In this document: piece by piece, positions 26,307-37,000 of the stretch | How positions within the stretch are numbered: the stretch's first letter is position 1 | Layout: every line of letters starts with the position of its first letter | Origin: Saprospiraceae bacterium | Lineage (GTDB): Bacteria; Bacteroidota; Bacteroidia; Chitinophagales; Saprospiraceae | Length of the DNA: 64,000 nt | Reading direction: 5' to 3' | NCBI GenBank assembly: GCA_027080725.1 | Contig: JALWRC010000040.1 | Span: 1-64,000 of the forward strand | Translations under genes and position numbers: made by a program | The notes under the pieces: generated by a model | Told to the model about the DNA's origin: nothing | Seen by the model: only the letters and a program-made list of their open reading frames with translations | Databases searched by the model: none

Positions 26307-28220
26307 ATGGTAGAGTTAGCTTGTATTGTAATATTGGGAATATTCGCACAGTGGATAGCATGGAAAACAAAAATACCGGCTATTCTCCCATTAATTATTA
26401 TCGGATTATTGGTCGGACCGATATCGACCTATCTCACGCATGACGGGTTAAAATGGATAGATCCCATTTTCCAACCGGATAAAGAGAGTGGATTATTTCC
26501 TGCAGATGTGTTGTTTTACTTCGTGACGCTTTCTATTGGGATTATCCTTTTTGAAGGTGGATTGACACTCAATTTGAAAGAAATACGAGGAATGACCCCC
26601 ACCATCTTTGGTTTGTTGACCGTCGGCGCATTGATTACTTTTGTTGGTGCGGCAATTCCCGCGCACTATTTGCTGAACCTGGATTGGCGTTTGTCCTTTC
26701 TGTTTTCATCGTTGATAATAGTGACGGGCCCTACGGTTATCGGACCTATTTTACGGCATTTGCCCATTAAAAAGAATGTTGCGGCAATACTAAAGTGGGA
26801 GGGAATTCTCATCGACCCGGTAGGAGCATTAGTTGCCATCTTGATGTTTGAGTTTATTGTTGCAGAGGCCAGTGATGCAATTTTGGCTGAACATGCTTTA
26901 AAGACCTTTGCTCAGATACTCATTATAGGTACAAGTATCGGTTTTAGTGCTGCGTACGCCTTTTATTATGCCCTTAAGAACAATTTGATCCCCAAGTATC
27001 TTCTCAATGTGGTCGCATTGGCGTATGTCTTATTCATTTTTGTGGTGTCCGATGTATTGGCGCATGAATCCGGATTATTGGCTGTCGTGGTGATGGGTAT
27101 GGTATTGGCCAACTTTAAACTCAAAGTGCTTCATGAGTTGCTGGACTTTAAAGAGTCTATTAGCATTTTACTCATATCCATATTGTTTATTGTACTATCT
27201 GCCAATATGGACATGAATCAACTCATTTTTCTATTCGACTGGCGGATTCTAATCCTGTTTCTGGTAATATTATTGGTGGTGCGCCCTTTGTCCGTCTTTG
27301 CCAGCGCGCGAAAGTCAAGTTTGACAGCTAAAGAGAAATGGTTCATATCCCTTATCGGACCGAGAGGAATAGTAGCTGCCGGTATCGCTTCATTATTTGG
27401 TATGAAATTGCAGGGTGTCATACCGGGAGCGGAATACATCACCCCAATAGTATTTATGGTGGTCTTGGGCACCGTATTATTTACCTCTATAGGATCCAAA
27501 TGGTTAGCAAAGGCATTGGGTGTGTGGGTGGAAAAATTTGAAGGAATTTTAATTGTAGGGGCTAATGATGCTTCCCGTCTTATCGCTTCGTATTTGAAAA
27601 GAATGGGCAAAAACGTGGTTTTACTCGATCGCAGCCCCGAAAAAATACAAGAAGCCAAACAGCTGGGCTTAAATGCCATCCTGGCAGATGTTTATACGGA
27701 TGACCTTACGGATATTGTCGACCTCAACGAAATGGGGTACCTGATAGCAATGACAGAGAATCCCCGTGTCAACCAATTTGTAATGGATAAATTCAAAGAG
27801 CGCTATGGTGAAAATGGTCATTTCAGGATATTGAGCCCCGAAGAGATCCTGATGCGCAAGGAAAAGGTTCCCCATGAAGGATTGTTTTCTTGTACGGATG
27901 ACTATTTTAATCTGCATAAAGTGGCCAAGAAATACCCCCATGTACACGAAATCCATTTAGAAGAATCGAGATTAGACATCATGGACATACTCAATGCCAT
28001 TAACTGTGACAAAGACACCATCCCACTTCTGATTAAATACAAAAACGGACAAATAGCCTTTATCTCTTCCCATATTGAAGATTTGAAAACCCAAGAAGTC
28101 GAATCTGTAGTGTATTTTGGCAAGAAACTCGACCTTAAAAAGGCTCCAACTCCCGATAAAACCCCGAAAGACGAGCTCTCTCCTCCTCCGGAATTGGACT
28201 CGGGGGAACAACACCTCTAA
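26307..28220 (+). CDS. NhaP-type sodium(potassium)/proton antiporter with RCK-like tail
   Basis: 637 residues. About thirteen helices (1-410) of CPA1/NhaP type, with the core VTGPTVIGPILRHLP and the ISLIGPRGIVAAGIAS motif, then a TrkA-N-like cytosolic domain from EGILIVGANDAS with a degenerate glycine motif, and a tail rich in Lys and Pro. Inner membrane. It is not a close copy of the antiporter upstream: the membrane parts belong to different branches, so the pair probably differ in ion preference or pH response. Its stop overlaps the stop of the convergent GT39-like gene by 4 bp. Confidence 0.86.
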   Translation: MVELACIVILGIFAQWIAWKTKIPAILPLIIIGLLVGPISTYLTHDGLKWIDPIFQPDKESGLFPADVLFYFVTLSIGIILFEGGLTLNLKEIRGMTPTIFGLLTVGALITFVGAAIPAHYLLNLDWRLSFLFSSLIIVTGPTVIGPILRHLPIKKNVAAILKWEGILIDPVGALVAILMFEFIVAEASDAILAEHALKTFAQILIIGTSIGFSAAYAFYYALKNNLIPKYLLNVVALAYVLFIFVVSDVLAHESGLLAVVVMGMVLANFKLKVLHELLDFKESISILLISILFIVLSANMDMNQLIFLFDWRILILFLVILLVVRPLSVFASARKSSLTAKEKWFISLIGPRGIVAAGIASLFGMKLQGVIPGAEYITPIVFMVVLGTVLFTSIGSKWLAKALGVWVEKFEGILIVGANDASRLIASYLKRMGKNVVLLDRSPEKIQEAKQLGLNAILADVYTDDLTDIVDLNEMGYLIAMTENPRVNQFVMDKFKERYGENGHFRILSPEEILMRKEKVPHEGLFSCTDDYFNLHKVAKKYPHVHEIHLEESRLDIMDILNAINCDKDTIPLLIKYKNGQIAFISSHIEDLKTQEVESVVYFGKKLDLKKAPTPDKTPKDELSPPPELDSGEQHL

Positions 28221-30274
28221 TCCGTTTTATAAATGCTAAACCCGATATCATCCATGAGGATTTTACGTTTCTTTTCATTCCAAATATAGACGCTCAAGGA
28301 ACAATCTGTCCTGGATATACTCGGCTCCAAGGGGATTTTCAATGCGATAGATCGCCATTTTTTGAAGGGATACAATTGCTGTTCGATGCTTTTGGCCTTG
28401 TAGAGGGTATCATTGGTGATAAACCGCCCATACGTCGTTACAATAAAAATTTTGTCAGGGGTAAAGGCTTTAAATTTTCCCTTAAAAATCAACATGGAGT
28501 AGTCTGAAAGAATCTCGGGACAGGAATGCTCCCATTTCATACCAAACTCTTCTCCTTCTTTGAGGTACATGATATGATTATTGGCCCTATCCGGGTCGGG
28601 GACAATTCTGGGGAACTCCCACGGAGACAAGTAAGTGGTGTCTTCACCATGCTCGAAGTTTTCCTCCGTATGAAATACGCGACGAGTCGTATCTAAGCCC
28701 AAGAAAGTCTCTAAATTCCCCACATAACTCTTAGGGGCTCTTTTGTAGAAATTGACTTTCCCATTGGAGGCTATCTTTTTAAACCGGTGGATGATATTGG
28801 GCGCATTGGGGTAGATATCAGAGAGTATAAAGGTATCCTGTAAAGCCAACAGGTCAAACTTCCACTTCATTGCTTCATCGAGATTACGCACAGTCGTGGA
28901 CATGATCGCCATGCCTTTTCTATCCATCAGCAGAAAGGGAAGATTAGGGGCATAAGCGTCCATTACCAATATCTTGGCATCTTTGGAAATGCCCAAAGAG
29001 TCTAAAAAAGCTCCGGTACCAATAAAATTCCGATAGGTAGCGTAGGTTCTCGAATGCATATTGATATTGGCCCGGTCTGCTTTTGCTCTTTGTGCGTAAA
29101 CAGCAGTGTATATACCGGACAATAGTATGCCCCCAACGATGGCTAATCTCTTCCAATGAGTCCATTCACGCAATGGGATTTGAGAAAAAGCAAGTGCCAC
29201 CAGTAATAATGTAGGCATGTAGAAGGTATCATTGAGGTAGTAGTCGTGATGCTCCCATTGTTTCATCATCATCCCAAAGAAAATGAAATCCCCCAACAGC
29301 ATGAGAGATAGTATCATTAAAACCGCCCGGTGTAAAGGGTTTTTCTTTGAAATAATCGATTTAAAATATTTGATAATAAGGACAATGCTTGTCATGAGTA
29401 GTAAATAATGAAAAGGCGAACCAAAGGTGAGTAGCCATTTGTCCCGAATGATGGTGAGCAGGTTTTGAACTTCTACAGAGTTGTGCGGTGGTAAAAAGTA
29501 ATTGAGAAATACCGAGCCGTAGTTGTAGAAAAGGTAGTGATTGTACACTTGGTAACTCAAAAATACGAGCAGCATTAGAATATAAGTCGCAATCTTATAC
29601 GAGTTGGAAGACTTGTTCTGTTTAAAAGTTCCAAAAATTTCATACACCCCGATAGCCACCAGAGGAATGGCAAAGGTCTTTCGTGTCAGAGCGGCAATGG
29701 TGAGGAAAATAATAGCGGTAATAAACGGCTTGCGCTCTTCGGTTTCTACATGGTGAAAGTAATAGTACATCCCTATAATCATTAGGGAAAGGGAAGGAAT
29801 AGAGGGCATAAAACTTCCCTGAAACAGGGCGTATACCGGCACGGTAGAGGACCACAAAAGAATCGCCAAAGACCAGATTTCGTCTCCGGTTATCAGAAGA
29901 GCTAACCGAAATAAGTAAAATAGCCCGATGATACTGAGCAGCAACACGTAAACCCGGAAAACCATGGGAGAACGGGTGCCCAACAGTTTCATAAATATGG
30001 CTGGAATGTATTCGTGTACCGGAAAGTCCACGGAGGTGATGCTATTCTTTGCCGGCCGTAAAAAATTGTAGGGAAACTGGTGATTGAGGATGTAGGTCTC
30101 CGGCTTAAAAAAGTTAAGCCCATTCCGTTCAAACCCCAGAGCCAGAGAGAAGTGGTCGGTCTGTGCCCAGGCATGTGCTTCCATGGGAAGCTCCCCTAAC
30201 CTTTTGTGATTTAAGAAAAGGGTAAGGAGCAAAATAATGGCTAAAGCTGTCCAATATGGCCATCGTGTATTCAT
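28217..30274 (-). CDS. GT39-like multispanning membrane protein
   Basis: 685 residues. About ten to twelve hydrophobic helices in the first 400 residues, with the acidic first loop (HAWAQTDHFSLALGFERNG) expected of GT-C glycosyltransferases (PMT/ArnT/GT39 type), and a C-terminal periplasmic domain of about 280 residues that may form a beta-sandwich. Such enzymes transfer sugars from a lipid carrier to protein or lipid on the outer side of the inner membrane. The donor and acceptor are unknown. Begins 12 bp after the M20 gene, so the two are probably co-transcribed. Contains a single-mismatch 13-mer copy. Confidence 0.7.
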   Translation of the reverse strand: MNTRWPYWTALAIILLLTLFLNHKRLGELPMEAHAWAQTDHFSLALGFERNGLNFFKPETYILNHQFPYNFLRPAKNSITSVDFPVHEYIPAIFMKLLGTRSPMVFRVYVLLLSIIGLFYLFRLALLITGDEIWSLAILLWSSTVPVYALFQGSFMPSIPSLSLMIIGMYYYFHHVETEERKPFITAIIFLTIAALTRKTFAIPLVAIGVYEIFGTFKQNKSSNSYKIATYILMLLVFLSYQVYNHYLFYNYGSVFLNYFLPPHNSVEVQNLLTIIRDKWLLTFGSPFHYLLLMTSIVLIIKYFKSIISKKNPLHRAVLMILSLMLLGDFIFFGMMMKQWEHHDYYLNDTFYMPTLLLVALAFSQIPLREWTHWKRLAIVGGILLSGIYTAVYAQRAKADRANINMHSRTYATYRNFIGTGAFLDSLGISKDAKILVMDAYAPNLPFLLMDRKGMAIMSTTVRNLDEAMKWKFDLLALQDTFILSDIYPNAPNIIHRFKKIASNGKVNFYKRAPKSYVGNLETFLGLDTTRRVFHTEENFEHGEDTTYLSPWEFPRIVPDPDRANNHIMYLKEGEEFGMKWEHSCPEILSDYSMLIFKGKFKAFTPDKIFIVTTYGRFITNDTLYKAKSIEQQLYPFKKWRSIALKIPLEPSISRTDCSLSVYIWNEKKRKILMDDIGFSIYKTD
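28531..28543 (-). repeat. GGTATGAAATGGT 13-mer, one mismatch
   Basis: GGTATGAAATGGG (last base differs), sense in the GT39-like gene, read as GMKW. Confidence 0.6.
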
Positions 30275-30286
30275 ATAGGGAGCACG

Positions 30287-31600
30287 TTATTTTTTGAGTA
30301 AGTCAACCAAAGCGGCACTCATAGCCTCGATGCCTGTTAGGATGGTAGGCCTTCGATCCGGCAAGAATTTGGAAGAATGCAGAGAGGGAAGTGTTTTGCC
30401 TTCTTTTTTGTATTCGTTGTACATTTCTACCGGCACGGCACCCAATCCAAACATAAAAATAGGCACATGGTCATCTGTCTTGCCATATCGTGCAAAATCT
30501 TCTCCCCCCATTACCGGCTTTTCTTGCTCTACGTTTTTCTCCCCGATTTCACTCCGGATGGAGGTGACCACTTTACTGATAAGATCCGGATTGTTATAGA
30601 GAGCGGGAGTGAATTCATCTGCCAATGTGACCTTTGGCCAGAGATTCTCAGGAAGTCCTGCAGCGATGGCCTCCCCTTTGCAAATGCGCTTAATCTTTTG
30701 GACGATACCTTGTCGGGTGGCTTCAGTATAGCTTCTGAGGGTCAATTGGAGATGTACCCGGTCTGAAATAATGTTATGCTTTGTACCTCCATGAATCGAT
30801 CCGACGGTGATGACAGCGGGTTCGAGTGGGGATATTTCACGGCTGACAATCGTCTGAATATTGAGTATAATCTTGGCTGCCAATACTACGGGGTCGATGG
30901 TAGTATGTGGATAAGCGCCGTGACCACCACGCCCAAAGACATCGATATCCATCGACTCCACATTGGCCATAGCATATTCCGGGATGTATGAAATCTTTCC
31001 TGCGGGCAAGTTGGCGTTTACGTGTAGAGCCAAGGCGTAGTCCGGAACCATGAACCGCTGATATAGTCCATCTTTTAGCATATTGCGGGCTCCACCTCCC
31101 CGCTCTTCTGCCGGCTGGCCTATGAACATCAAGGTTCCGCTCCATTTGTCTTTGTTTCTGGCCATGGCTCTGGCCGTACCGGTCCAGACTGTCATATGCA
31201 CATCGTGTCCGCAGGCGTGCATCACTCCGACATCATTGCCCTGTTCATTTTTTACCGTTACTTTGCTCGCATAATCCGCTCCGGTTTGCTCCACAATGGG
31301 CAAGGCATCTAAATCTGTGCGGACCAGTATAACCGGCCCGGGCCCATTCTTTAAAATCCCCACAATCCCAGTCCCTCCTACGTGTTCGGTTACTTCAAAA
31401 CCGGCCTTTCTTAGCTCATTGGCCAAATTTGAAGCCGTGCGGTCTTCGTGAAAAGACAATTCAGGATGCTGATGGATGTCCAGATACAAGTTTTCCAAAT
31501 ACGGAAAGTCCTTTTCAATATCTTCTCTGTTTATGTGATTTTGGGCTTGTGTAATGGAGATACACAAGAGTAAAACAAACCAAGTAGTCGACCATTTCAT
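30287..31600 (-). CDS. exported M20 family amidohydrolase
   Basis: 437 residues with a signal peptide (WFVLLLCISITQAQ). M20D-type metallopeptidase/N-acyl-amino-acid amidohydrolase: metal motif MHACGHDVHM, catalytic acid in GQPAEERGGG, the dimerisation region with GRGGHGAYPHTT, and the C-terminal metal His in PVMGGEDFARYG. Cleaves N-acyl amino acids or similar amides, in the periplasm or outside. Unlike the neighbours it lacks a T9SS domain. The start codon region reads ATGAAATGGTCG, overlapping an 11/13 match to the 13-mer. Upstream of the GT39-like gene in one unit. Confidence 0.9.
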   Translation of the reverse strand: MKWSTTWFVLLLCISITQAQNHINREDIEKDFPYLENLYLDIHQHPELSFHEDRTASNLANELRKAGFEVTEHVGGTGIVGILKNGPGPVILVRTDLDALPIVEQTGADYASKVTVKNEQGNDVGVMHACGHDVHMTVWTGTARAMARNKDKWSGTLMFIGQPAEERGGGARNMLKDGLYQRFMVPDYALALHVNANLPAGKISYIPEYAMANVESMDIDVFGRGGHGAYPHTTIDPVVLAAKIILNIQTIVSREISPLEPAVITVGSIHGGTKHNIISDRVHLQLTLRSYTEATRQGIVQKIKRICKGEAIAAGLPENLWPKVTLADEFTPALYNNPDLISKVVTSIRSEIGEKNVEQEKPVMGGEDFARYGKTDDHVPIFMFGLGAVPVEMYNEYKKEGKTLPSLHSSKFLPDRRPTILTGIEAMSAALVDLLKK

Positions 31601-31749
31601 AAACTAAAATTTTGTTGTTTTATAAAGGTTGCTTGAAATAAATGCAATACAGCGTATTAAATAACCACGGTAAACCCTAAAGGCATTTGATAAATAATAA
31701 TTATCCTAAAGATGGGCATCAAATAATCCTCAAATATACAAAAGAGATA

Positions 31750-32730
31750 TTAATACAACAGCCAATGCCATTTAATATCTCCGGTTGTACGGTATTCCAA
31801 AGCAGGAGCAGGGAGTTTGAAGATATTCAGCACCATAAATAAGCGCTTCAACCAAATATTCCGGACGTGTATGGCTGTCCAATCCAGGTCCGGTGATAGA
31901 TAGATAGAAGAATATCGGGGGAAGCTATGACTTGACAACTCAAATTGCTCACCATCAATGGTCCATTCATTTTTATATCCCCCGTACAGATTTCCGGCAC
32001 CGAGCCCGACTGCGATACTCAACCACTTAGGCCAACGGGAATTTTTGGAAAGTAATGTAGAGGGATTAATGGATAACCAGACGTGAGTCGCGTTGTAGTT
32101 CTTCAACAGCTGCTCGGGAAGGCTGGCTCCAAATAGGTTTTCTTCTCTTTCAGACAAAGAATACCGGGTACCTTTTGACCCTACAACGGTGTAATTTGTC
32201 CGGGTCCACCCCACACTGGACCATTTGACGCGTAACAATGGATGTTTCAGCCAAATGGCTTGACTCGCAAACAGAGCCGTACCGAGTAGGTTGGCACCCA
32301 TATCGGGAAAAGAAAAGCCCCATCCGGAAGAATAACCATCCATCACCTCTATGGTGCTTAGGAAGAGTAATGATAGCCCGGAAGAGGCCACCAAACTCTT
32401 CGTTTTACCCAGCCCCGTCCATCTAGCCCCTTCATAGAGTAGGGCCGTTTGAAAAAAAGCGCTGTAGAGATGCCCTGCTTTGTCCATATTTCTCCATTCT
32501 AACCAGTCGTTGTAGATATGAAATCGTGAAGTTCTGTAGGGGGCATACCACGTTTGGTACAAGCCATAAGAAAAACCGGCATATCCGGTAGCAATTAAGG
32601 ATACGGCTGGAATAAAACGCTTTGGTATGACTGAATCAATTGACGGCGGAGGGGGAGAGGACCAAACTGCATGTAGTTTACCCAAAGAAAGCAGGCAAGA
32701 GAGTAACAATACATTCAAAGTGTGAGCCAT
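31750..32730 (-). CDS. DUF2279 family protein
   Basis: 326 residues. A signal-peptide-like N-terminus (VLLLSCLLSLGKLHAV), then two or three hydrophobic stretches and the conserved DUF2279 core WRNMDKAGHLYSAF, LFLSTIEVMDGYSSGWGFS and PDMGANLLG. Predicted periplasmic or membrane-bound; the family has no known function. Lies 13 bp after the Rrf2 gene at the end of the run DUF4175 - ATPase - ybeY - Rrf2 - DUF2279. Confidence 0.82.
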   Translation of the reverse strand: MAHTLNVLLLSCLLSLGKLHAVWSSPPPPSIDSVIPKRFIPAVSLIATGYAGFSYGLYQTWYAPYRTSRFHIYNDWLEWRNMDKAGHLYSAFFQTALLYEGARWTGLGKTKSLVASSGLSLLFLSTIEVMDGYSSGWGFSFPDMGANLLGTALFASQAIWLKHPLLRVKWSSVGWTRTNYTVVGSKGTRYSLSEREENLFGASLPEQLLKNYNATHVWLSINPSTLLSKNSRWPKWLSIAVGLGAGNLYGGYKNEWTIDGEQFELSSHSFPRYSSIYLSPDLDWTAIHVRNIWLKRLFMVLNIFKLPAPALEYRTTGDIKWHWLLY

Positions 32731-32743
32731 AGAGCTATAATTT

Positions 32744-33187
32744 TCAAACCTGTCTTTTGAGGGTCAGAAAATACCCGTTCTCATAAACTTCCCGGGCGAC
32801 CTCCTCAATGGTATCGATGCTAAACTTTTTTATCAGTTCGTTTTTAAAAGGAACTACAATGTGGTGTATTGGACAAGGATTATTGTCCCCGCATTTGGGG
32901 AGTCCCATCATACAGGAGTTGAGGATATTCTCTTTTTCGATGACAAATAAGATATCAGAAATGTGCATTTTTCTATTTTTATCCGAGAGATAAAAGCCAC
33001 CACCCGGTCCTTTTGAGGAGGAGATAACCCCTTTTCTCGCTAATTTTTGGAGGAGCTTTGCGAGAAAGGGATTTGGGATATCCAACGCTTCGGCGATATG
33101 CTTTGAGCCAAATTTTTGATCGGATGATTTTTTCTGAGCGAGAAAGAGCACCGCTCTGATAGCATATTTTGAAGCACTAGATAACAT
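32744..33187 (-). CDS. Rrf2 family transcriptional regulator
   Basis: 147 residues. N-terminal winged helix (MLSSASKYAIRAVLFLA, IAEALDIPNPFLAKLLQKL, KGPGGGFYL) followed by a Cys cluster: NSCMMGLPKCGDNNPCPIH (spacing C-x6-C-x5-C). Members with this cluster, such as IscR and NsrR, usually bind an Fe-S cluster and respond to iron-sulfur status, nitric oxide or redox state. It is 3 bp downstream of ybeY, so tightly coupled. It may regulate its own operon or a distant set; no isc/suf genes are in the window. Confidence 0.92.
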   Translation of the reverse strand: MLSSASKYAIRAVLFLAQKKSSDQKFGSKHIAEALDIPNPFLAKLLQKLARKGVISSSKGPGGGFYLSDKNRKMHISDILFVIEKENILNSCMMGLPKCGDNNPCPIHHIVVPFKNELIKKFSIDTIEEVAREVYENGYFLTLKRQV

Positions 33188-33190
33188 GGT

Positions 33191-33637
33191 TTATTGTTTA
33201 TGTTCCGGTAGGGTTTTGGGGTATAACGATTCGAAAAGGAGAATGGTTTTGTTTTCTTGTCTTGTCATTTCATCTCGCTCCTTCTCCGTTTTATCGTTAT
33301 AACCCAGCATATGCAGCAAACCATGGGCTATAACCCGAAGGTACTCTGATTCAAACGATACCCCGAAACGCATTGCATTTGCCCGGACAGTAGGGATGCT
33401 AATGTATATCTCCGCCTCTACAGGATGGTATTCGTAGGGAAAGGTTATAATATCTGTTGGGTAGTCATGTTGAAGAAACTGGCGGTTTATACTGGTGATT
33501 TGGGCATCATCACAAAATACGTAACTCAAATCCGAGAGGGTATTATCCTCCTTTGAGGCAATCTCTTTCAGCCAAGGCCCTAATTGCGCTTCATACAAAA
33601 TATCAAACTCCTCCATATCAGAATAAAGATGAACCAT
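33191..33637 (-). CDS. ybeY: endoribonuclease YbeY, rRNA maturation factor
   Basis: 148 residues. Zinc-dependent endoribonuclease needed for 16S rRNA 3' end maturation and ribosome quality control. The metal site motif is HGLLHMLGYND: two His are present and the third ligand position is Asp, as I recall from other Bacteroidota members. An internal Met at residue 8 (MEEFDILYE) could be the true start. Located 12 bp after the RsbW-like gene and 3 bp before the Rrf2 gene. Confidence 0.93.
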   Translation of the reverse strand: MVHLYSDMEEFDILYEAQLGPWLKEIASKEDNTLSDLSYVFCDDAQITSINRQFLQHDYPTDIITFPYEYHPVEAEIYISIPTVRANAMRFGVSFESEYLRVIAHGLLHMLGYNDKTEKERDEMTRQENKTILLFESLYPKTLPEHKQ

Positions 33638-33649
33638 AGTGAAACTTGT

Positions 33650-34051
33650 CTATTGGGGTACGGTTTTGATTTTATAAATCATCTCTATGGTTTTACCTTC
33701 GTCTTTGAAGGAGACATAATCCGAAAGTTGGTGGATGATAAACACCCCCCGTCCTCCGGATTTGTAGATGTTTTCCGGCAATGTCGGATCCGGGATGGCA
33801 CAAGGGTCAAATCCTTCGCCTTCATCCGTTATCTGTACATACAGATGCTCCTTTTCATATTTTGTAGTAACGGAAACATACTTATTCTCGTTGCGCTCAT
33901 TGCCGTGAATGATAGCGTTGGTGATGGCTTCCGTTATACAGATAAGGATATTTGGGAATGGGGTCAAATCCAACTGATACTGTTCAAATATCTTTTTCAC
34001 CAATTGTTCGGTGTTTTGCAATTGACTCAGATCAGAGGGTATCTTCAACAT
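33650..34051 (-). CDS. RsbW-like ATP-binding anti-sigma/serine kinase
   Basis: 133 residues forming a single GHKL-type ATPase domain: N-box ITEAITNAIIHGNE, G1 box DEGEGFDP, G2 box GGRGVFII. These are the hallmarks of RsbW/SpoIIAB-type serine kinases that bind a sigma factor or an anti-sigma antagonist. In Bacteroidota such small proteins occur without a sigma-B system, so the partner is unknown. Only 12 bp from both DUF4175 and ybeY. Confidence 0.88.
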   Translation of the reverse strand: MLKIPSDLSQLQNTEQLVKKIFEQYQLDLTPFPNILICITEAITNAIIHGNERNENKYVSVTTKYEKEHLYVQITDEGEGFDPCAIPDPTLPENIYKSGGRGVFIIHQLSDYVSFKDEGKTIEMIYKIKTVPQ

Positions 34052-34063
34052 GATGAAGTACAG

Positions 34064-37000
34064 TTAGGATTTAAGAGATTTATAATATTGCTCTACAAGA
34101 TACTTGTAATAGGGCCTCAAATCAGGAGGAATATTATCGTAAAGCTCTACGTCTTTTTCCCGCTTCTTGAGATATTCCTTCAAAGAAGGGGGCAATTTTC
34201 GTTCCATTTCTTGTGCCGTCTCTGATTTTCTTTTCTCTTCGTATTTTCTCTGTCTTTCGGCGCGGTCTGATTCGAGCAAACGGGTCAGGATATCTTGTTG
34301 TCGTTTGAGCATTTCATGGGTGAGGCGTTTGTTGACGAGATCCTCTTCGATCTTGTTCATTTCGTTGATGATTTTTTGCAACTCCTTTGAACCCTTACCC
34401 TGTTCTTGTTTTTCCCTTTGCAGCTGTTCCAGTGCTTTGCGCATGGCCGCCTGTCGTGCTGCCGCTTGTGCAAACTCCTTACTACCACCCGGCTTTTTGC
34501 CCTGTTTGGCCTTTTTCATCATCTTGCCGAGATCTTCCTTTAGTTTTTTCTGTCCGGAGGTGATTTTATCCATTGGGACGTTGCCGGGTTTGCCGCTGCC
34601 GCCGGGCTTGTTGCACATCTGATTACCGGGCATTTTCTTGGCCATTTGCTTTTGCATTTGGTTCATTGCTTCGCTGAGCATGAGCGCCAATTCGTTAAGG
34701 GCAGTCAAGGCCCGGTGTTGGTGATTGGAGGCCACCGGTTTGTTGCGGGCTTCCAGGTTATCTATACTGTTATCGATGTGGGTATTGACTTTGCCTACCT
34801 GATCCAGGATAAATTTCTCGATTTGAACCACCCTCTTACTCAAAGCCACCAGACTGTCTTCTACAATTTGAAACTGGCGCTTGATGTCAAACTGTTTTCT
34901 GGCATTATTGACAAACCCGGGAGAGGAGACATCCTGTTTATCCAATAAGACAATCAAATCCTCTTCATCAAAGGAGAGTGTAAGTATATTCTCCAATATT
35001 TGTCGAAGGGCCTTGAGGTCTTCGACCTGTTGGTCAGACTCTTGACTTTGCATTTGCATCTGCATTTGCTCGGCCATATCCTTCATTTTTTTAGCTGCGC
35101 TCTTTTGAGACTTAGACGCTTTGCTGTTATTGCCGGCCTTCATCTCTTTTTGGCTCTTTTGCATATCCTCCTTTGGCTCATCGAGTTTTTCGGGCTTAAT
35201 ATCCACTTTTTTGGGGTGTTCGAGTTGCTCATTTTTCTCTTTGAGCTTTTCCATCTCCTTTTTGAGATTATCGAGTTTCTTTTCGATATCCTCTTGCTTT
35301 TTCTGAAGAGCTTTGTTGGGCTCTTTCTTATCTTCAGTTTCTTTGGAGAGTTTTTCTTCTTCTTCTGCGAGTTTTTTTAAGGCGTCAATTTTGTCTTTCA
35401 ACTCTTTTTCCACCTCGAGTTGCTTGAAGAGTTCCAATAGTCTATCCATGTCTTTTTCTGACTGAAGCGTTTGTTTTTCAAACTTTTCCGTCATTTCAAG
35501 CGCTTGATCTTTGTTGAGCTCCTGGAGAAGGTCTTCGATTTTTTTCATGAGATCTTTCATCTCGTCACTCATGGCATCTTTAAACTGTTTTTGGAGTTGC
35601 TCTTCCTTTTCTTGCATCTCCTTATTCTCCGGATCGGTCTTCTGATTGTTTTTTAGATTTTCATCCAGTTTTTTCTTGATGCGGTCAAACTCCTTTTGTA
35701 GTTCTTTTTGTTTTTCAAGAAGTCGCTCCAGATCCTTTTTGTCCTGCCAATTGAGGTCTTTCTTTTGAAGAAGTTTTTCGCGAAGCTTTTTGAGTTGACG
35801 GCGTATTTTTTTGGAGGCCTCCATGTTTTTCTGAAGGGCTTTTTTGATGTCTTCCGAGTTTTTTTCGGACTTCTTTTTGAGCTCTTCCAGTGTCGGTAAG
35901 GTTATTTTCTCCACACTGGTCTTAGCAGATTTAGAGCCATTTACCGCATCATTGTCCCACACTTCAAAGTAGTACTCTACAACATCTCCCGGGAGCAAGT
36001 GCAAGCTGTCTACCACCCATCGATAGTCGTATAGTGTACTTCGCTTGCCTTTTACCGGAAGGGCCTTCAGGCCCTTTTCGGTAGTATGATCTTTGGACCG
36101 GTGGATGGTGTATTTAAAAAAGAGTTTGTTTATGCCGTAGTCATCTGTCGCTTTTCCGGCAAAATAACGTTCTCCAAGTGCGGCACTATCCACATAAGAT
36201 TTTACCTCTATCACCGGATATTGATCCGGAATGACCTGAATGCCGAATGCCGCAGAATCCCCCCTTACGACCTCCTTGTTGGAGATGTATATCTTGTATC
36301 CTTCATTGCGAAGCACCCGGTGTTTCATCTCATAGATGTTTTCTCCTCGTTGTTCGAGTGATACGGGGTCTTTTTGGGTGTCAAAACGCATTGTTACCCC
36401 ATCGGTATGTTCTGTTTCAAAAGTCCATAATATGCGGGTGCCTGCCGGAACAATAAAGTCCCCGACATTGTGTAGTATCTCTGACTTTCTACCGGTATAT
36501 CGCGGATACTGGAGACGAGCTTCAAAGTTTTGTATATGTGGCTTGGGGATAACCTTAAGCGTATATGTTTCGCTTTCCACCTCTCCGGAAGTAAGCTTAA
36601 AAGGTACGTCTTTCGAGACATTGTGAAAGCGGTAAGAGAATCTACCCGGAGCTGACGATTTCATACGGTAGGCATACCCGTTGATATGGATAAATCCCCG
36701 GTCGGGCACCTCTTCTCCGGTGGTCTCCACCTCTAAGGTATAGTCATCAAACTGAATTACGCGGGGATGGCTTTGCTTCAATTTAAAATGAAAAGGAAGC
36801 GGCTTTTCGAAGCTTTGGTTGTTGGCGATTATCCGCGCCGTACTATCCCGGATAATACCCGGAGCCAAAGCCAGTATTCCGAGTATGAAGAGAAGTGGTA
36901 TCAAGGCGTATTTGAGGTACTTTTTGTTACGCGTCAAATCAATTGCAGATTGGAATGAAATGGGCTTTATTTGTTCGGACTTTTGCCGGATGCTGGCTTC

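Noticed and set aside
33584-34225. 213-codon plus-strand frame over ybeY and the RsbW-like gene
   Set aside because: Antisense to two clearly conserved genes with intact motifs; no family features of its own.
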